Of a stretch of 64,000 nt of DNA, positions 23,831 through 31,489 are shown in pieces. Within the stretch, counting starts at the first letter, position 1. Each line of letters opens with the position of its first letter. A program made the translations under genes and the position numbers. Source of the DNA: an uncultured Bacteroidota bacterium (GTDB lineage: Bacteria; Bacteroidota; Bacteroidia; Bacteroidales; P3); the NCBI GenBank assembly GCA_902777005.1, contig CACYSB010000001.1, positions 1 through 64,000 on the forward strand, in the 5' to 3' direction. Under the pieces are notes generated by a model. The model was not told where the DNA came from. It worked only from the letters and a program-made list of their open reading frames with translations, and did not search any database.

Positions 23831-26800
23831 TTAGCGGTAGAAATAGTCGTTGACCTTCTGGCGGTAGAAGGGATGAAGGGTGGGGGGGACTGTACGTAGT
23901 TGGTCGGCAGCGGGGCGCGACTGGCGGTTATACTTCTCGATTTCGGCAGGCGACGGCTGGCTGTAGAGGTCGCCGGCCTCGTGGCTCTCACGACGTTCCT
24001 CCTTCTCGCGCTCCATCTCGGCTTTCTCGTGCTCAAGCAGACGTGACATAATCTGCTGTTGGCGAGCGATGGTCTGCTTGGTTATGGTGCGGTTGACGAG
24101 GTCGGCCTCAGTCTGCTCCATCTGACGCATCAGCTGGTCGATTTCCTTTGCCAGCTTAGAGTTACCGGCATCGCCCTCCTTGAGCTCCTGACCGTATTGC
24201 TGCATCATGCGGCGTATCATCTCCTGCTGTGCGGCCATTTTGGCGAATTCCTCGCTAACAGACTGACCCTGACCTATCTTGTGGCGCCCGTCGGGCTTGT
24301 TCCCCTGCCTCTCAAGCTGCTTCCTGAGAGCCTCCATCTGCTTGTTGAGCTCCTGTTGCATCTCGCGCATGGACTTGGGCGAAGGCTTGCCTTTTCCGGG
24401 ATTGTTGCATTGGCCGCCGTTCTTGCCTGTGTTCTTGCACTGGCCGTTCTTCTTTTTCTGGCTGTTCTGGCGCATCTGGTTCTGCATCTGGTCGAGGCTT
24501 TCGGCCAGGACGAGAGCCAGGTTGTTGAGCGACGTCATGCTATACTGCATGTGGGTGGCGGCACTGGTGTTGCGGTAGTTGCCGTAGAAACTCTGGTTCA
24601 TGTCCAGCAAACCGTTGAGCGAGCGGCTGATGCCACTGTTGACGGCAGCGAGGTCCTTGCTTATTGCCGACGCCACCGACATCTGACGGCGAGCCATCGA
24701 CCGCAGCGAGTCCTCGACAGCCCGAAAGTCATCCTTTATACGGTTCTGGCGTGCGATTATGGTTTGATAGCGAGGGTCTTGGATATATATTGTGCCAAGA
24801 TCCGCAATAAGTTCCTCCTGGTTGAAGGAAAGGCGTACAAGATTCTTGAGCAGCTGACGCACTTCCTCGGCATCCTCGGCAAGGTCCTGCTGTTCGGCAT
24901 CCAGCTCGGCCTCGGCCAAAGCCTCGCTCAGCTTCTCCATGTCGTCGGCGGCCTCCTTCTGGTGCCGCGAAGCATCCTTGTTCTTGCCTTTTTGCAGACT
25001 CTGGTTGGCCTCCTTCTGGTGTTGTTCCACCTGCTGCTCGAGTTCCTGCGGCACGCGGAAATCGGTGCTCGGGTCAAGCTCCTTGTAGTCCTGTTTTATC
25101 TGGTCGATATCCTGCTTGAGCTGCTTGAACTTCTCATCCACAGCCTGTTGCTTCTGCATCAACTGCTCCTTGTCCTTGCCGCGGGCCTGCTCCGTTTCAC
25201 GCGAAACATCGCGCTGTTCCTCGGCCAGCTTCTCCATTTTCTGGATGGCCTGCTCCACCTTCTTCTCAATCTCAAGGCGCTTCATGAGCTCTATGTTCTG
25301 GTCGAGCTGTTTCTCGAGCTCGGCATTGTCCATCTTGAGTTGCTCAAGCTGCTGCTGCACCTTCTGCTTATCGAGCTCCTTCATCATGCGCTCAATCTCG
25401 GCCATGGTCTCCTTCATCTTGTCGTCCATCACCTCGTTCATCAGGCGGTCCAGTTCGCGCTGCTTCTCCATAAGCTGCTCGCTCTGTTCGCGATACTTCT
25501 GTTCCAGGCGATTATTCTCCTGTATCTGCTGCTGCATTTGCTGCATCATCTGGCGCACCTGCTTCTGCTTCACGGCAATCTGCTCCAATTCTTTCTTCTC
25601 TTGCCAGCCGAGCTCCTTCTTGTCCACCAGCTTGCGCATCATCTCGTTAATCTCCTCCTGCAGGCGCTGCAGCTCTGACATCTGGTTCTCAGCGCTCTGG
25701 CGCACGTCGGAAGAACTCTGCTCCAGCAGGCTGTCAAGCTCGTCGGCAGACGGGATCTTAATCTCATACACCTGCGAGCGTGCCGTTTTGGGGCCGTGGA
25801 TGGCGTCGTTGTCAGCCACTTCGAACCAGTAGGAGAGGACATCGCCCGGAGCCAGCGGCAGCTCGGCGGCGTTGAACGAGAAGTAGAACTCCTGCGACGA
25901 ACCGCCCTGGAGGGCGATTTCAGCCTCGCTGACGGCCTTTCGGGTCGTATCGGCAGCATTGGTGGTCTTGTGGACAAACGCGAGCTTAGAGAAGCCGTAA
26001 TCGTCTTTTATGTGCCCGCGGAAGAGGCGACGGTCGGGGTGCAGCGAGTCGGCCAACTCCTCGACGGCAATCATGGGCAGGGCGTCCTTGATTGCGGAGA
26101 TTGAGTAATGCAGTGTATCGGCCACGGCGGAACCGTTGCGCACAGTGAAGGCGTAGTCTGTGTTGTCCATCACACGGCGGCTGATTTCAACACGGCCGTT
26201 GGCATCCGGGACAATTACATATTTAGAATCATGGATTATGAATGCAAGACTGTCGGCATCCTGTGTCTGGAAGAGCCATCGCACCTGTGTGCCTTCGGGC
26301 ACGGCTGCGTCGCCGAGGTTGAGGATGGTCTCGGCCTCACGGCCCGTGTAGGCAGGGTAGGAGAGGAGCATACGGAACGATAGGACACTGGGGTTGGGGA
26401 GCATGGCAAGGGTGTATTCCGGCGATGTCACGCCACCGCCGTCGAGGTAGAAGGCCAGCGAGCGCGACACCTTTGAGAAGGTGTAGCTGAACCGAGGCTG
26501 CTGGCGGGAGCCGTCGGCGTTTAGCCTGTGGCGGCGGCCGTCGATGACGATAAAAGCCTCGGCAGGCATAGCGTCGCCCTCGGTGACCACTTGCAGGGTG
26601 TAGTCGGAGCCCTGCATAACATCAAGGCTCTCGTTAAGGATGCGGAAATGGAAGGGCGCCGGACGCTCATAGGCGGTGCCGTAGTTCACCAAGCGCTTGG
26701 ATGGCTCGGTGACAGCCTTGGGTGAAGCAACCAGCAGTACGGCGAGCACCACAAGCGGTGGCAGTGCGTACTTGAGATAACGTCGGTTGCTCTTGAGATT

Positions 26801-27238
26801 GATGGCGTTGAGCATCGGCACCGGCCTCATCTGGGCGGTCTTCTGCTCTATTGCCGCTTGAAGGAGCTGGGAGTCTGCGCTTGATAGCTGGGAGTTTAGC
26901 TGCAGAAGATTCAAGAGCTTGTCGCTAACCTCAGGGAAATGCTGCCCGATAATTACGGCGGCCTGCTCACGGGTTATGCGTTTGCCAAAGCCGTACATCC
27001 TGAGCAAAGGGCGTACAACATACCATCCCAGCACCGCAGCTACAGCAACGATGCCCGACCAGAAAATAATGCCCCTTACAACCTGAGACAGCCAGCCGAA
27101 ATGCTCAAGCAAAACGGCAGCGAGAAAGAGGGTGAAAACGATGCCGATAGCATACAAAACACCCTTGATCAGGAGGTTCTTGTAGTACTTCCTGATAAAA
27201 GCGTCGAGCGCCTGCAGTATGTCGGATGGCTGTTTCAC
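23831..27238 (-). CDS. DUF4175 family large membrane protein with coiled coils
   Basis: 1135 aa. Two membrane helices near the N-terminus (about residues 20-75) and a third near 155-175 anchor the protein. Beta-rich domains follow (about 200-520), then a very long Gln/Glu/Lys-rich coiled coil (about 535-820, segments such as QKQVRQMMQQMQQQIQENN), and a C-terminal helical region with NGQCKNTGKNGGQCNNPGKG (about 965-985). The layout matches the Bacteroidetes DUF4175 family, conserved but of unknown role, perhaps mechanical or envelope-sensing. A parS-like site (25193-25208) lies in the coiled-coil region. Single gene, 13 bp before 27252-27860 in the same direction. Confidence 0.8.
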   Translation of the reverse strand: MKQPSDILQALDAFIRKYYKNLLIKGVLYAIGIVFTLFLAAVLLEHFGWLSQVVRGIIFWSGIVAVAAVLGWYVVRPLLRMYGFGKRITREQAAVIIGQHFPEVSDKLLNLLQLNSQLSSADSQLLQAAIEQKTAQMRPVPMLNAINLKSNRRYLKYALPPLVVLAVLLVASPKAVTEPSKRLVNYGTAYERPAPFHFRILNESLDVMQGSDYTLQVVTEGDAMPAEAFIVIDGRRHRLNADGSRQQPRFSYTFSKVSRSLAFYLDGGGVTSPEYTLAMLPNPSVLSFRMLLSYPAYTGREAETILNLGDAAVPEGTQVRWLFQTQDADSLAFIIHDSKYVIVPDANGRVEISRRVMDNTDYAFTVRNGSAVADTLHYSISAIKDALPMIAVEELADSLHPDRRLFRGHIKDDYGFSKLAFVHKTTNAADTTRKAVSEAEIALQGGSSQEFYFSFNAAELPLAPGDVLSYWFEVADNDAIHGPKTARSQVYEIKIPSADELDSLLEQSSSDVRQSAENQMSELQRLQEEINEMMRKLVDKKELGWQEKKELEQIAVKQKQVRQMMQQMQQQIQENNRLEQKYREQSEQLMEKQRELDRLMNEVMDDKMKETMAEIERMMKELDKQKVQQQLEQLKMDNAELEKQLDQNIELMKRLEIEKKVEQAIQKMEKLAEEQRDVSRETEQARGKDKEQLMQKQQAVDEKFKQLKQDIDQIKQDYKELDPSTDFRVPQELEQQVEQHQKEANQSLQKGKNKDASRHQKEAADDMEKLSEALAEAELDAEQQDLAEDAEEVRQLLKNLVRLSFNQEELIADLGTIYIQDPRYQTIIARQNRIKDDFRAVEDSLRSMARRQMSVASAISKDLAAVNSGISRSLNGLLDMNQSFYGNYRNTSAATHMQYSMTSLNNLALVLAESLDQMQNQMRQNSQKKKNGQCKNTGKNGGQCNNPGKGKPSPKSMREMQQELNKQMEALRKQLERQGNKPDGRHKIGQGQSVSEEFAKMAAQQEMIRRMMQQYGQELKEGDAGNSKLAKEIDQLMRQMEQTEADLVNRTITKQTIARQQQIMSRLLEHEKAEMEREKEERRESHEAGDLYSQPSPAEIEKYNRQSRPAADQLRTVPPTLHPFYRQKVNDYFYR
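25193..25208. other. parS-like site 3
   Basis: CGTTTCACGCGAAACA; 14 of 16 matches to TGTTTCACGTGAAACA (changes at positions 1 and 10). Within the DUF4175 coding sequence. Confidence 0.4.
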
Positions 27239-27251
27239 CTATCGTGCCGAA

Positions 27252-27860
27252 CTATTCCTTCTGTCCGGCCTTGATTGTCTCGCCGACTTTCTTGTTGTAG
27301 TACACCTCAACCCAGTTGGCGTTGTAGAACTCGTCCTGCATAGTCATGTTCACCTTCGCCCAACCGTAATGGATACCGTCAGCCAGTTTCACACGCAGAC
27401 CCACATACCAAGTGCCCACCGTGGGCTCGAAGAAGTAAGCGTCGCCATAAGCGTAATAGCCATTGGGTGCCATGTTGGGGCCTATAACAGCATTGGCGGC
27501 TATGTTCACAATATGATCCTGCAGGTATTGTCCGCCAACGCCGGCTTCAGCCTCGGTAACCACATTGGTACCATGTTCTGCGTTGTATTCGTCGAAACGC
27601 AGCGTGCTACCCGAGAATTCATCGTCCATGATGCGATATTCCAGCAAACCGTCGCCGTCGAAATCAATGCCAGGGACGTTCTCGAAGGCACCGAAAGTGC
27701 CATTACCAATAGTTGCCTTGGCAATAGTACTGGTGGGGGCGGGGGTGTTGCCACCACCATTATTGTTTGTGGTTGTGTTGTTAGGTGTGGTTTCATCCTT
27801 GCTGCAAGAAACAGCGGCGAACATCATCAGTGTGGCCGCAAAATAGAGAATCTTCTTCAT
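27252..27860 (-). CDS. Hypothetical lipoprotein
   Basis: 202 aa from ATG 27860. The frame is open far upstream but passes through the promoter and the divergent SDR gene. The lipoprotein signal is MKKILYFAATLMMFAAVSCS (Cys19), followed by an Asn/Thr-rich linker and a domain with GIDFDGDGLLEYRIMDDE (about residues 64-81), which resembles a calcium-binding-like Asp loop. The rest is beta-rich. Outer- or inner-membrane lipoprotein of unknown role. -7 box at 27893-27900. Confidence 0.75.
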   Translation of the reverse strand: MKKILYFAATLMMFAAVSCSKDETTPNNTTTNNNGGGNTPAPTSTIAKATIGNGTFGAFENVPGIDFDGDGLLEYRIMDDEFSGSTLRFDEYNAEHGTNVVTEAEAGVGGQYLQDHIVNIAANAVIGPNMAPNGYYAYGDAYFFEPTVGTWYVGLRVKLADGIHYGWAKVNMTMQDEFYNANWVEVYYNKKVGETIKAGQKE

Positions 27861-27892
27861 GATATCTATGTTTTTACGTTTGTTTGAAATTG

Positions 27893-27900
27893 CAAAGATA
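27893..27900 (-). promoter_or_regulatory. Bacteroidetes -7 box of the 27252-27860 lipoprotein
   Basis: TATCTTTG on the minus strand, 33 bases before the ATG. Confidence 0.65.
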
Positions 27901-27929
27901 CTACTTTTTACCAACATGGTGAAAAATAT

Positions 27930-27960
27930 TTTGCCAATTGAACTATCTTTAGTACTTTTG
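27930..27960 (+). promoter_or_regulatory. Promoter of the SDR gene
   Basis: -33 TTTG at 27930-27933, 19-bp spacer, -7 TACTTTTG at 27953-27960; 20 bases before ATG 27981. Confidence 0.7.
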
Positions 27961-27980
27961 CAAAAATATTCAAGGGCTTT

Positions 27981-28781
27981 ATGCAACAGGTAATCATCAT
28001 CACCGGTGCCTCGTCGGGCTTTGGCAAAGCCACCGCAGAGATGCTTGCAGCCAAGGGAAATGCCGTCTACGGCCTCTGCCGCCGCGAGATGCAGGACACC
28101 AATATTCGTTACCGCCAGTGCGATGTACGCAACCGTGAACAGATTGCTGCCGTGGTGGCGGAGATAGTCAAGGAGCAAGGTAGGGTGGACGTTCTCATCA
28201 ACAATGCCGGTATGGGCATAGGAGGAGCTCTGGAGCTGGCGACAGAAGAGGAGATAGACCTGCAGATGGGCACCAACTTCATGGGCTGCGTCAACATGTG
28301 CCAAGCCGTGCTGCCGTACATGCGCAAGGCGCACAAGGGCAAGATTATCAACCTCAGCTCCATCGGCGGTGTGATGGGCCTGCCTTACCAAGGCTTCTAC
28401 TCCGCCTCCAAGTTCGCCATCGAAGGCTTCACCGAGGCCCTTGCCGCCGAAGTCACAGGCTTCGGCATACGCGTCTGCATGGTTGAGCCTGGAGACTTCG
28501 CCACAGGCTTCACCGGCAGCCGCAAGAACAGCCAGGCAACCATGAACGACCCGGACTACGGCCCCATCTTCAGACGTAGCCTCGCCATCATTGAGAAAGA
28601 GGAGAATGGCGGCTTACAGCCTGAGGTGCTGGCTCGCCGCATAGTGAAACTTGTGGAGAAAAAGAAACCGCCGCTGCGCAACGTCGTCGCCAACCTGGAG
28701 CAGTGGCTCTCCACCGTCATCAAACGCGTGCTGACGGGCAACCAAATGGTGGGAATACTGAGGGATTACTACAAGAGCTAA
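27981..28781 (+). CDS. Short-chain dehydrogenase/reductase
   Basis: 266 aa. Classical SDR: NAD(P)-binding motif IIITGASSGFGKATAEM (about residues 5-21), NNAGMGIGGALE (about 75-86), and the catalytic Ser and Tyr-x-x-x-Lys (LSSIGGVMG about 124-132; YSASKFAIEGFTEALAAEV about 140-158). The substrate is unknown; the closest general type is the oxidoreductases that reduce a keto group. Convergent with the next gene (four-base overlap), no terminator. Confidence 0.88.
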   Translation: MQQVIIITGASSGFGKATAEMLAAKGNAVYGLCRREMQDTNIRYRQCDVRNREQIAAVVAEIVKEQGRVDVLINNAGMGIGGALELATEEEIDLQMGTNFMGCVNMCQAVLPYMRKAHKGKIINLSSIGGVMGLPYQGFYSASKFAIEGFTEALAAEVTGFGIRVCMVEPGDFATGFTGSRKNSQATMNDPDYGPIFRRSLAIIEKEENGGLQPEVLARRIVKLVEKKKPPLRNVVANLEQWLSTVIKRVLTGNQMVGILRDYYKS

Positions 28782-29491
28782 TCGCCACTATTGTCAGTAG
28801 TGTCTGGCACGACTATTTCCCATGGCACTGTAGGTGCTGGAACAATGGCATCAAGTATGCGGCCGTAGAGTAGCAACGAATTCTTCATTGGGCTGTTGAA
28901 CCCACTGACTGTGAGACCTATGTTATATCGCAAGAACCTGTTGTTGCTTTCCGGGTCAGACACAGCAGCACTGGCGTCACGCGCAGGCGTAGACCACATA
29001 CCGTCACGGTAGTTGAAGTCCCACAAACGCGGGTCGTGCGGACTGGTAATTAGTAGCCCCATCTTTTGCAGCATATTCTTCTGGCCGACAACAAGCACGG
29101 GCCGCAGATAACGAAACCATCCGGCGTCATAATACGGTACATCGCTAAGTTCATCTTCGCTCGGTGGCATCACTACGCTGCGTACCCATGTATCGCGCGA
29201 CAACGTTAAGCCTTTATAATGCATCAACGTGTCGCCAAACTGCAACACAAGAACTGTGTAGGTACCAGCGGCAATCGGCGGCAGAGTATAGTTGCCTGCA
29301 TAGTCGGTCACCGCCATCGCCCGACTCCGCCCGTCCTGCATCAGGTGCACAAAGCAGAAGGGTAGGGGGTTGCCGTCAGCGCCATTGATTACGGTTCCCG
29401 TCACCGTAAGCCTTTCGCCACCATCCTGTGCTTTGGCTACAGGAAGCAGCATCAACGCCATCAATAGCATTATATGTCTCATGGGTAGCAT
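28778..29491 (-). CDS. Secreted protein with carboxypeptidase-regulatory-like domain
   Basis: 237 aa if the start at 29491 is used; ATG 29482 is equally likely. Signal peptide ends in MALMLLPVAKAQDGG. A beta-sandwich of the CarboxypepD-regulatory type follows (LTVTGTVINGADGNPLPFCF, about residues 26-45; YAGNYTLPPIAAGTYTVLVL, about 67-86), typical of the plug-associated region of TonB-dependent proteins and of surface scaffold proteins. The remaining part has no clear family. It lies 2 bp after the sigma-fusion gene 29494-30477 and is very probably its operon partner. Confidence 0.75.
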   Translation of the reverse strand: MLPMRHIMLLMALMLLPVAKAQDGGERLTVTGTVINGADGNPLPFCFVHLMQDGRSRAMAVTDYAGNYTLPPIAAGTYTVLVLQFGDTLMHYKGLTLSRDTWVRSVVMPPSEDELSDVPYYDAGWFRYLRPVLVVGQKNMLQKMGLLITSPHDPRLWDFNYRDGMWSTPARDASAAVSDPESNNRFLRYNIGLTVSGFNSPMKNSLLLYGRILDAIVPAPTVPWEIVVPDTTDNSGD

Positions 29492-29493
29492 AT

Positions 29494-30477
29494 TTACAGA
29501 GATATTGTCACTGCCGGCCGACGCCCGACAAGTATGCGATAATCCATGTCGCAGCGAGGGAAAAGGTCGATTACACAGAAGCCGTGGCAAACCTGTGACG
29601 ACACAAGGACGCCACTCTTCTGATACACTTTCACCGGTTCATCATAGACACCTGTGATAATAAGTCTGTTGCCACTGACCCATATTGTAGGCTCCGGTGG
29701 CAAAGAGGACAGCACTGGCTGTATGGTATCGCTCCTATCATTGATGCCAGAGAGAATAGTCAATACGTCGGCATCGGGTATGCGTTCCTCTTCCAGCAAT
29801 GGCAGAACCTCGGGCTCAACCTCATGTGCCCTGTCTGGCGCTTCTTCGTTTAGCGGCGCAACCCTCCTCGTGGCAGGCTCCTCATACTTTGGCTCATGCA
29901 TTTCTTCTTGGTGTACCGCTCCACCAAATACAGCACTGCGCCACTGCGGCACCACGGCAATGGCCAATCCCGAGGCTAAAAGCACCAACAAGACCAGCAC
30001 CACTACCCGCCGGGCCTTGACGATGATACGGTGCAGCCTCTGATAGACGGCATCGCGGCTGAGGCTCATCAAAGAGGCAATCTCGTCGGCATGGTAGCCA
30101 TCGAGGTGCAACCTCACCAACTGCTGGTCGGCGTGGGGTAGAGAGGCTATCAAATGCTCTATTTCCTCCTTCTGCTGCAACGAATTGTCGTCGGCAAGGG
30201 TTTCCACCATCAAGGCCGTCAAAGGCAGCATAGAAGGCTTCTGACGGCGCCGCTGTTGGTAGAGCGACGAACGACACTGCCAATACACCCACGAACGCTC
30301 CTCGGCAGGACTGGCGTCGGCACGCAACGCATCGAAATGCAGCCATAGCATTATGGAGACTTCCTGCGCCAAATCGTTGCAGCGAGCCCAATTGCCCCTG
30401 GCGGCACGCCAACACATACGCCACACCATGGCACGGTGGCGGCGTAGCAGCTGTGTGTATGCACTCTGTCGGTCCAT
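29494..30477 (-). CDS. ECF-type sigma factor with transmembrane helix and extracytoplasmic domain (paralogue 1)
   Basis: 327 aa from ATG 30477 (MDRQSAYTQLLRRHRAMVWR); the frame upstream is non-coding. Region 2 lies at about residues 10-80 (NDLAQEVSIMLW), region 4 with its helix-turn-helix at about 112-153 (LDGYHADEIASLMSLSRDAV). One transmembrane helix (about 158-177, LVLLVLLASGLAIAVVPQW) follows, then an acidic Pro/Glu-rich linker and a small beta domain (about 255-327) resembling the C-terminal sorting domains of T9SS cargo, though no signal peptide exists. The chain therefore joins a DNA-reading domain in the cytoplasm to a sensor-like domain outside. Homologous to 31490-32968 from end to end. 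Its own element is at 30483-30514. Confidence 0.8.
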   Translation of the reverse strand: MDRQSAYTQLLRRHRAMVWRMCWRAARGNWARCNDLAQEVSIMLWLHFDALRADASPAEERSWVYWQCRSSLYQQRRRQKPSMLPLTALMVETLADDNSLQQKEEIEHLIASLPHADQQLVRLHLDGYHADEIASLMSLSRDAVYQRLHRIIVKARRVVVLVLLVLLASGLAIAVVPQWRSAVFGGAVHQEEMHEPKYEEPATRRVAPLNEEAPDRAHEVEPEVLPLLEEERIPDADVLTILSGINDRSDTIQPVLSSLPPEPTIWVSGNRLIITGVYDEPVKVYQKSGVLVSSQVCHGFCVIDLFPRCDMDYRILVGRRPAVTISL

Positions 30478-30482
30478 ATACA

Positions 30483-30514
30483 ATATAATACACTTGCGAC
30501 GGCATGAATCTGAC
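30483..30514 (-). promoter_or_regulatory. Shared sigma-fusion promoter element, site 1
   Basis: On the minus strand GTCAGATT (30507-30514), 16-nt spacer, TATTATAT (30483-30490), five bases before ATG 30477. The same layout is found at 30562-30593 (plus) and 32974-33005 (minus). The distance to the ATG suggests a leaderless or very short leader mRNA. Confidence 0.6.
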
Positions 30515-30523
30515 TTCAGTGTG

Positions 30524-30531
30524 CAAAAATA
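30524..30531 (-). promoter_or_regulatory. Housekeeping-type -7 box upstream of sigma paralogue 1
   Basis: TATTTTTG on the minus strand, about 46 bases before the ATG and upstream of the GTCAGATT element. It would allow basal expression from the primary sigma factor. Confidence 0.45.
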
Positions 30532-30561
30532 ACAATTATTTTGAGTTTTGATGCCGTTGAT

Positions 30562-30593
30562 GTCAGATTTCGCGTCCAAACAGGGTATTATAT
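30562..30593 (+). promoter_or_regulatory. Shared sigma-fusion promoter element, site 2
   Basis: GTCAGATT at 30562-30569, 16-nt spacer, TATTATAT at 30586-30593; the ATG of the lipoprotein is 29 bases downstream. The last bases also form a housekeeping -7 box (TATATTTG, 30589-30596), so two sigma factors may compete here. Confidence 0.6.
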
Positions 30594-30622
30594 TTGCAGA
30601 ACACAACCCAAAAAACAGTTTT

Positions 30623-31036
30623 ATGAAAAAGACACCATTAATTGTTACGGCCACCATAGCCGCCATGACACTGGCCTTGGCAGGCTGCGAAAAAGAGAAA
30701 GAGGAGGAACCCACCCCCGCAATGCTGGCGTACAACAACCCCCTCGTCGGCACCAAGTGGGTTTACCACAACGACACAAACATTATGGGCATCCGTGTGG
30801 TACAGGAACTGCGCCTTACTTTCCATACCGACAGTACAGGGGAAAGCTACATCGGCAGCGAAGACTCCTATTCCCCTTGGTGGGACACCACATACAGCTT
30901 CCGCTACATATTCCACCCGGAGCTCAACGGCTTGGAACTCTATGAGGACGAAGCACCATACCCGAGCTACTTTCGTTACAACCCCGAAAACAGAACATTG
31001 ACGCAGGGAAGTATCGTCTTTCACCCGCAAGAATAA
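30623..31036 (+). CDS. Small lipoprotein with GTxW motif, 1
   Basis: 137 aa from ATG 30623, with lipoprotein signal MKKTPLIVTATIAAMTLALA-G-C (Cys22) and a charged linker. The domain begins with YNNPLVGTKWVYHND (about residues 38-52), a GTxW opening common in lipocalin-like small lipoproteins, and is a beta-rich fold. It has the promoter shared with the sigma fusion genes, so it is a candidate regulon member or signal partner. It is in an operon with the next lipoprotein (17-bp gap). Confidence 0.75.
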   Translation: MKKTPLIVTATIAAMTLALAGCEKEKEEEPTPAMLAYNNPLVGTKWVYHNDTNIMGIRVVQELRLTFHTDSTGESYIGSEDSYSPWWDTTYSFRYIFHPELNGLELYEDEAPYPSYFRYNPENRTLTQGSIVFHPQE

Positions 31037-31053
31037 CCCCAAAAACACACAAC

Positions 31054-31485
31054 ATGAAATACACATATTTATACGCACTGCTCGCCGCGATGGCACTGGC
31101 GGCCGCCTCATGCAGCAAAGACAAAGCAGAACCCATTGCAACTGCCGTTACAACACACAACCCACTGTACGGCACCGTGTGGGAAGCCGCCTGGTATGAA
31201 ACGCCGGGCGGGGAGTTTGACTCCCACACCGAGCGACTGTTGTTCAAGACCGACACCACCGGAGAAATTGTCTCCATCAAAAGCGTCGTCTACTACTCCG
31301 GCAGCAACCCCGGATATACACAAGACACCACCGTCGCCATGGCCTACAGGCTCGACACAGTGAACCATGAACTGTACATTCACTCCGACTACGCAGGAAA
31401 TCCCAGCCGACTGACATACAATCTCGACGAAGAGACCATGACAGTGGTGGGAGACACGCAGAAGGTCTATATACGCGTAATGTAG
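31054..31485 (+). CDS. Small lipoprotein with GTxW motif, 2
   Basis: 143 aa. Signal peptide MKYTYLYALLAAMALAAASC (Cys20), then THNPLYGTVWEAAWYE (about residues 36-51), the same GTxW type as the neighbour, so they probably arose by duplication. It is convergent with sigma paralogue 2 (four-base gap, no terminator). Likely outer-membrane or inner-membrane attached. Function unknown. Confidence 0.7.
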   Translation: MKYTYLYALLAAMALAAASCSKDKAEPIATAVTTHNPLYGTVWEAAWYETPGGEFDSHTERLLFKTDTTGEIVSIKSVVYYSGSNPGYTQDTTVAMAYRLDTVNHELYIHSDYAGNPSRLTYNLDEETMTVVGDTQKVYIRVM

Positions 31486-31489
31486 ACCT

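Noticed and set aside
24059..25678. 539-aa Leu-rich open frame on the plus strand
   Set aside because: Antisense to the coiled-coil part of the DUF4175 gene; its Leu/His-rich make-up is the mirror of Gln/Lys/Glu codons.
27861..28391. Upstream extension of the 27252-27860 lipoprotein frame
   Set aside because: Runs through two promoters and antisense to the SDR gene; ATG 27860 starts a proper lipoprotein signal.
29494..30477. Export of the sigma fusions by T9SS
   Set aside because: They end in CTD-like domains, but lack an N-terminal signal peptide and carry a sigma domain; the CTD-like fold is more likely only a domain relic or sensor.
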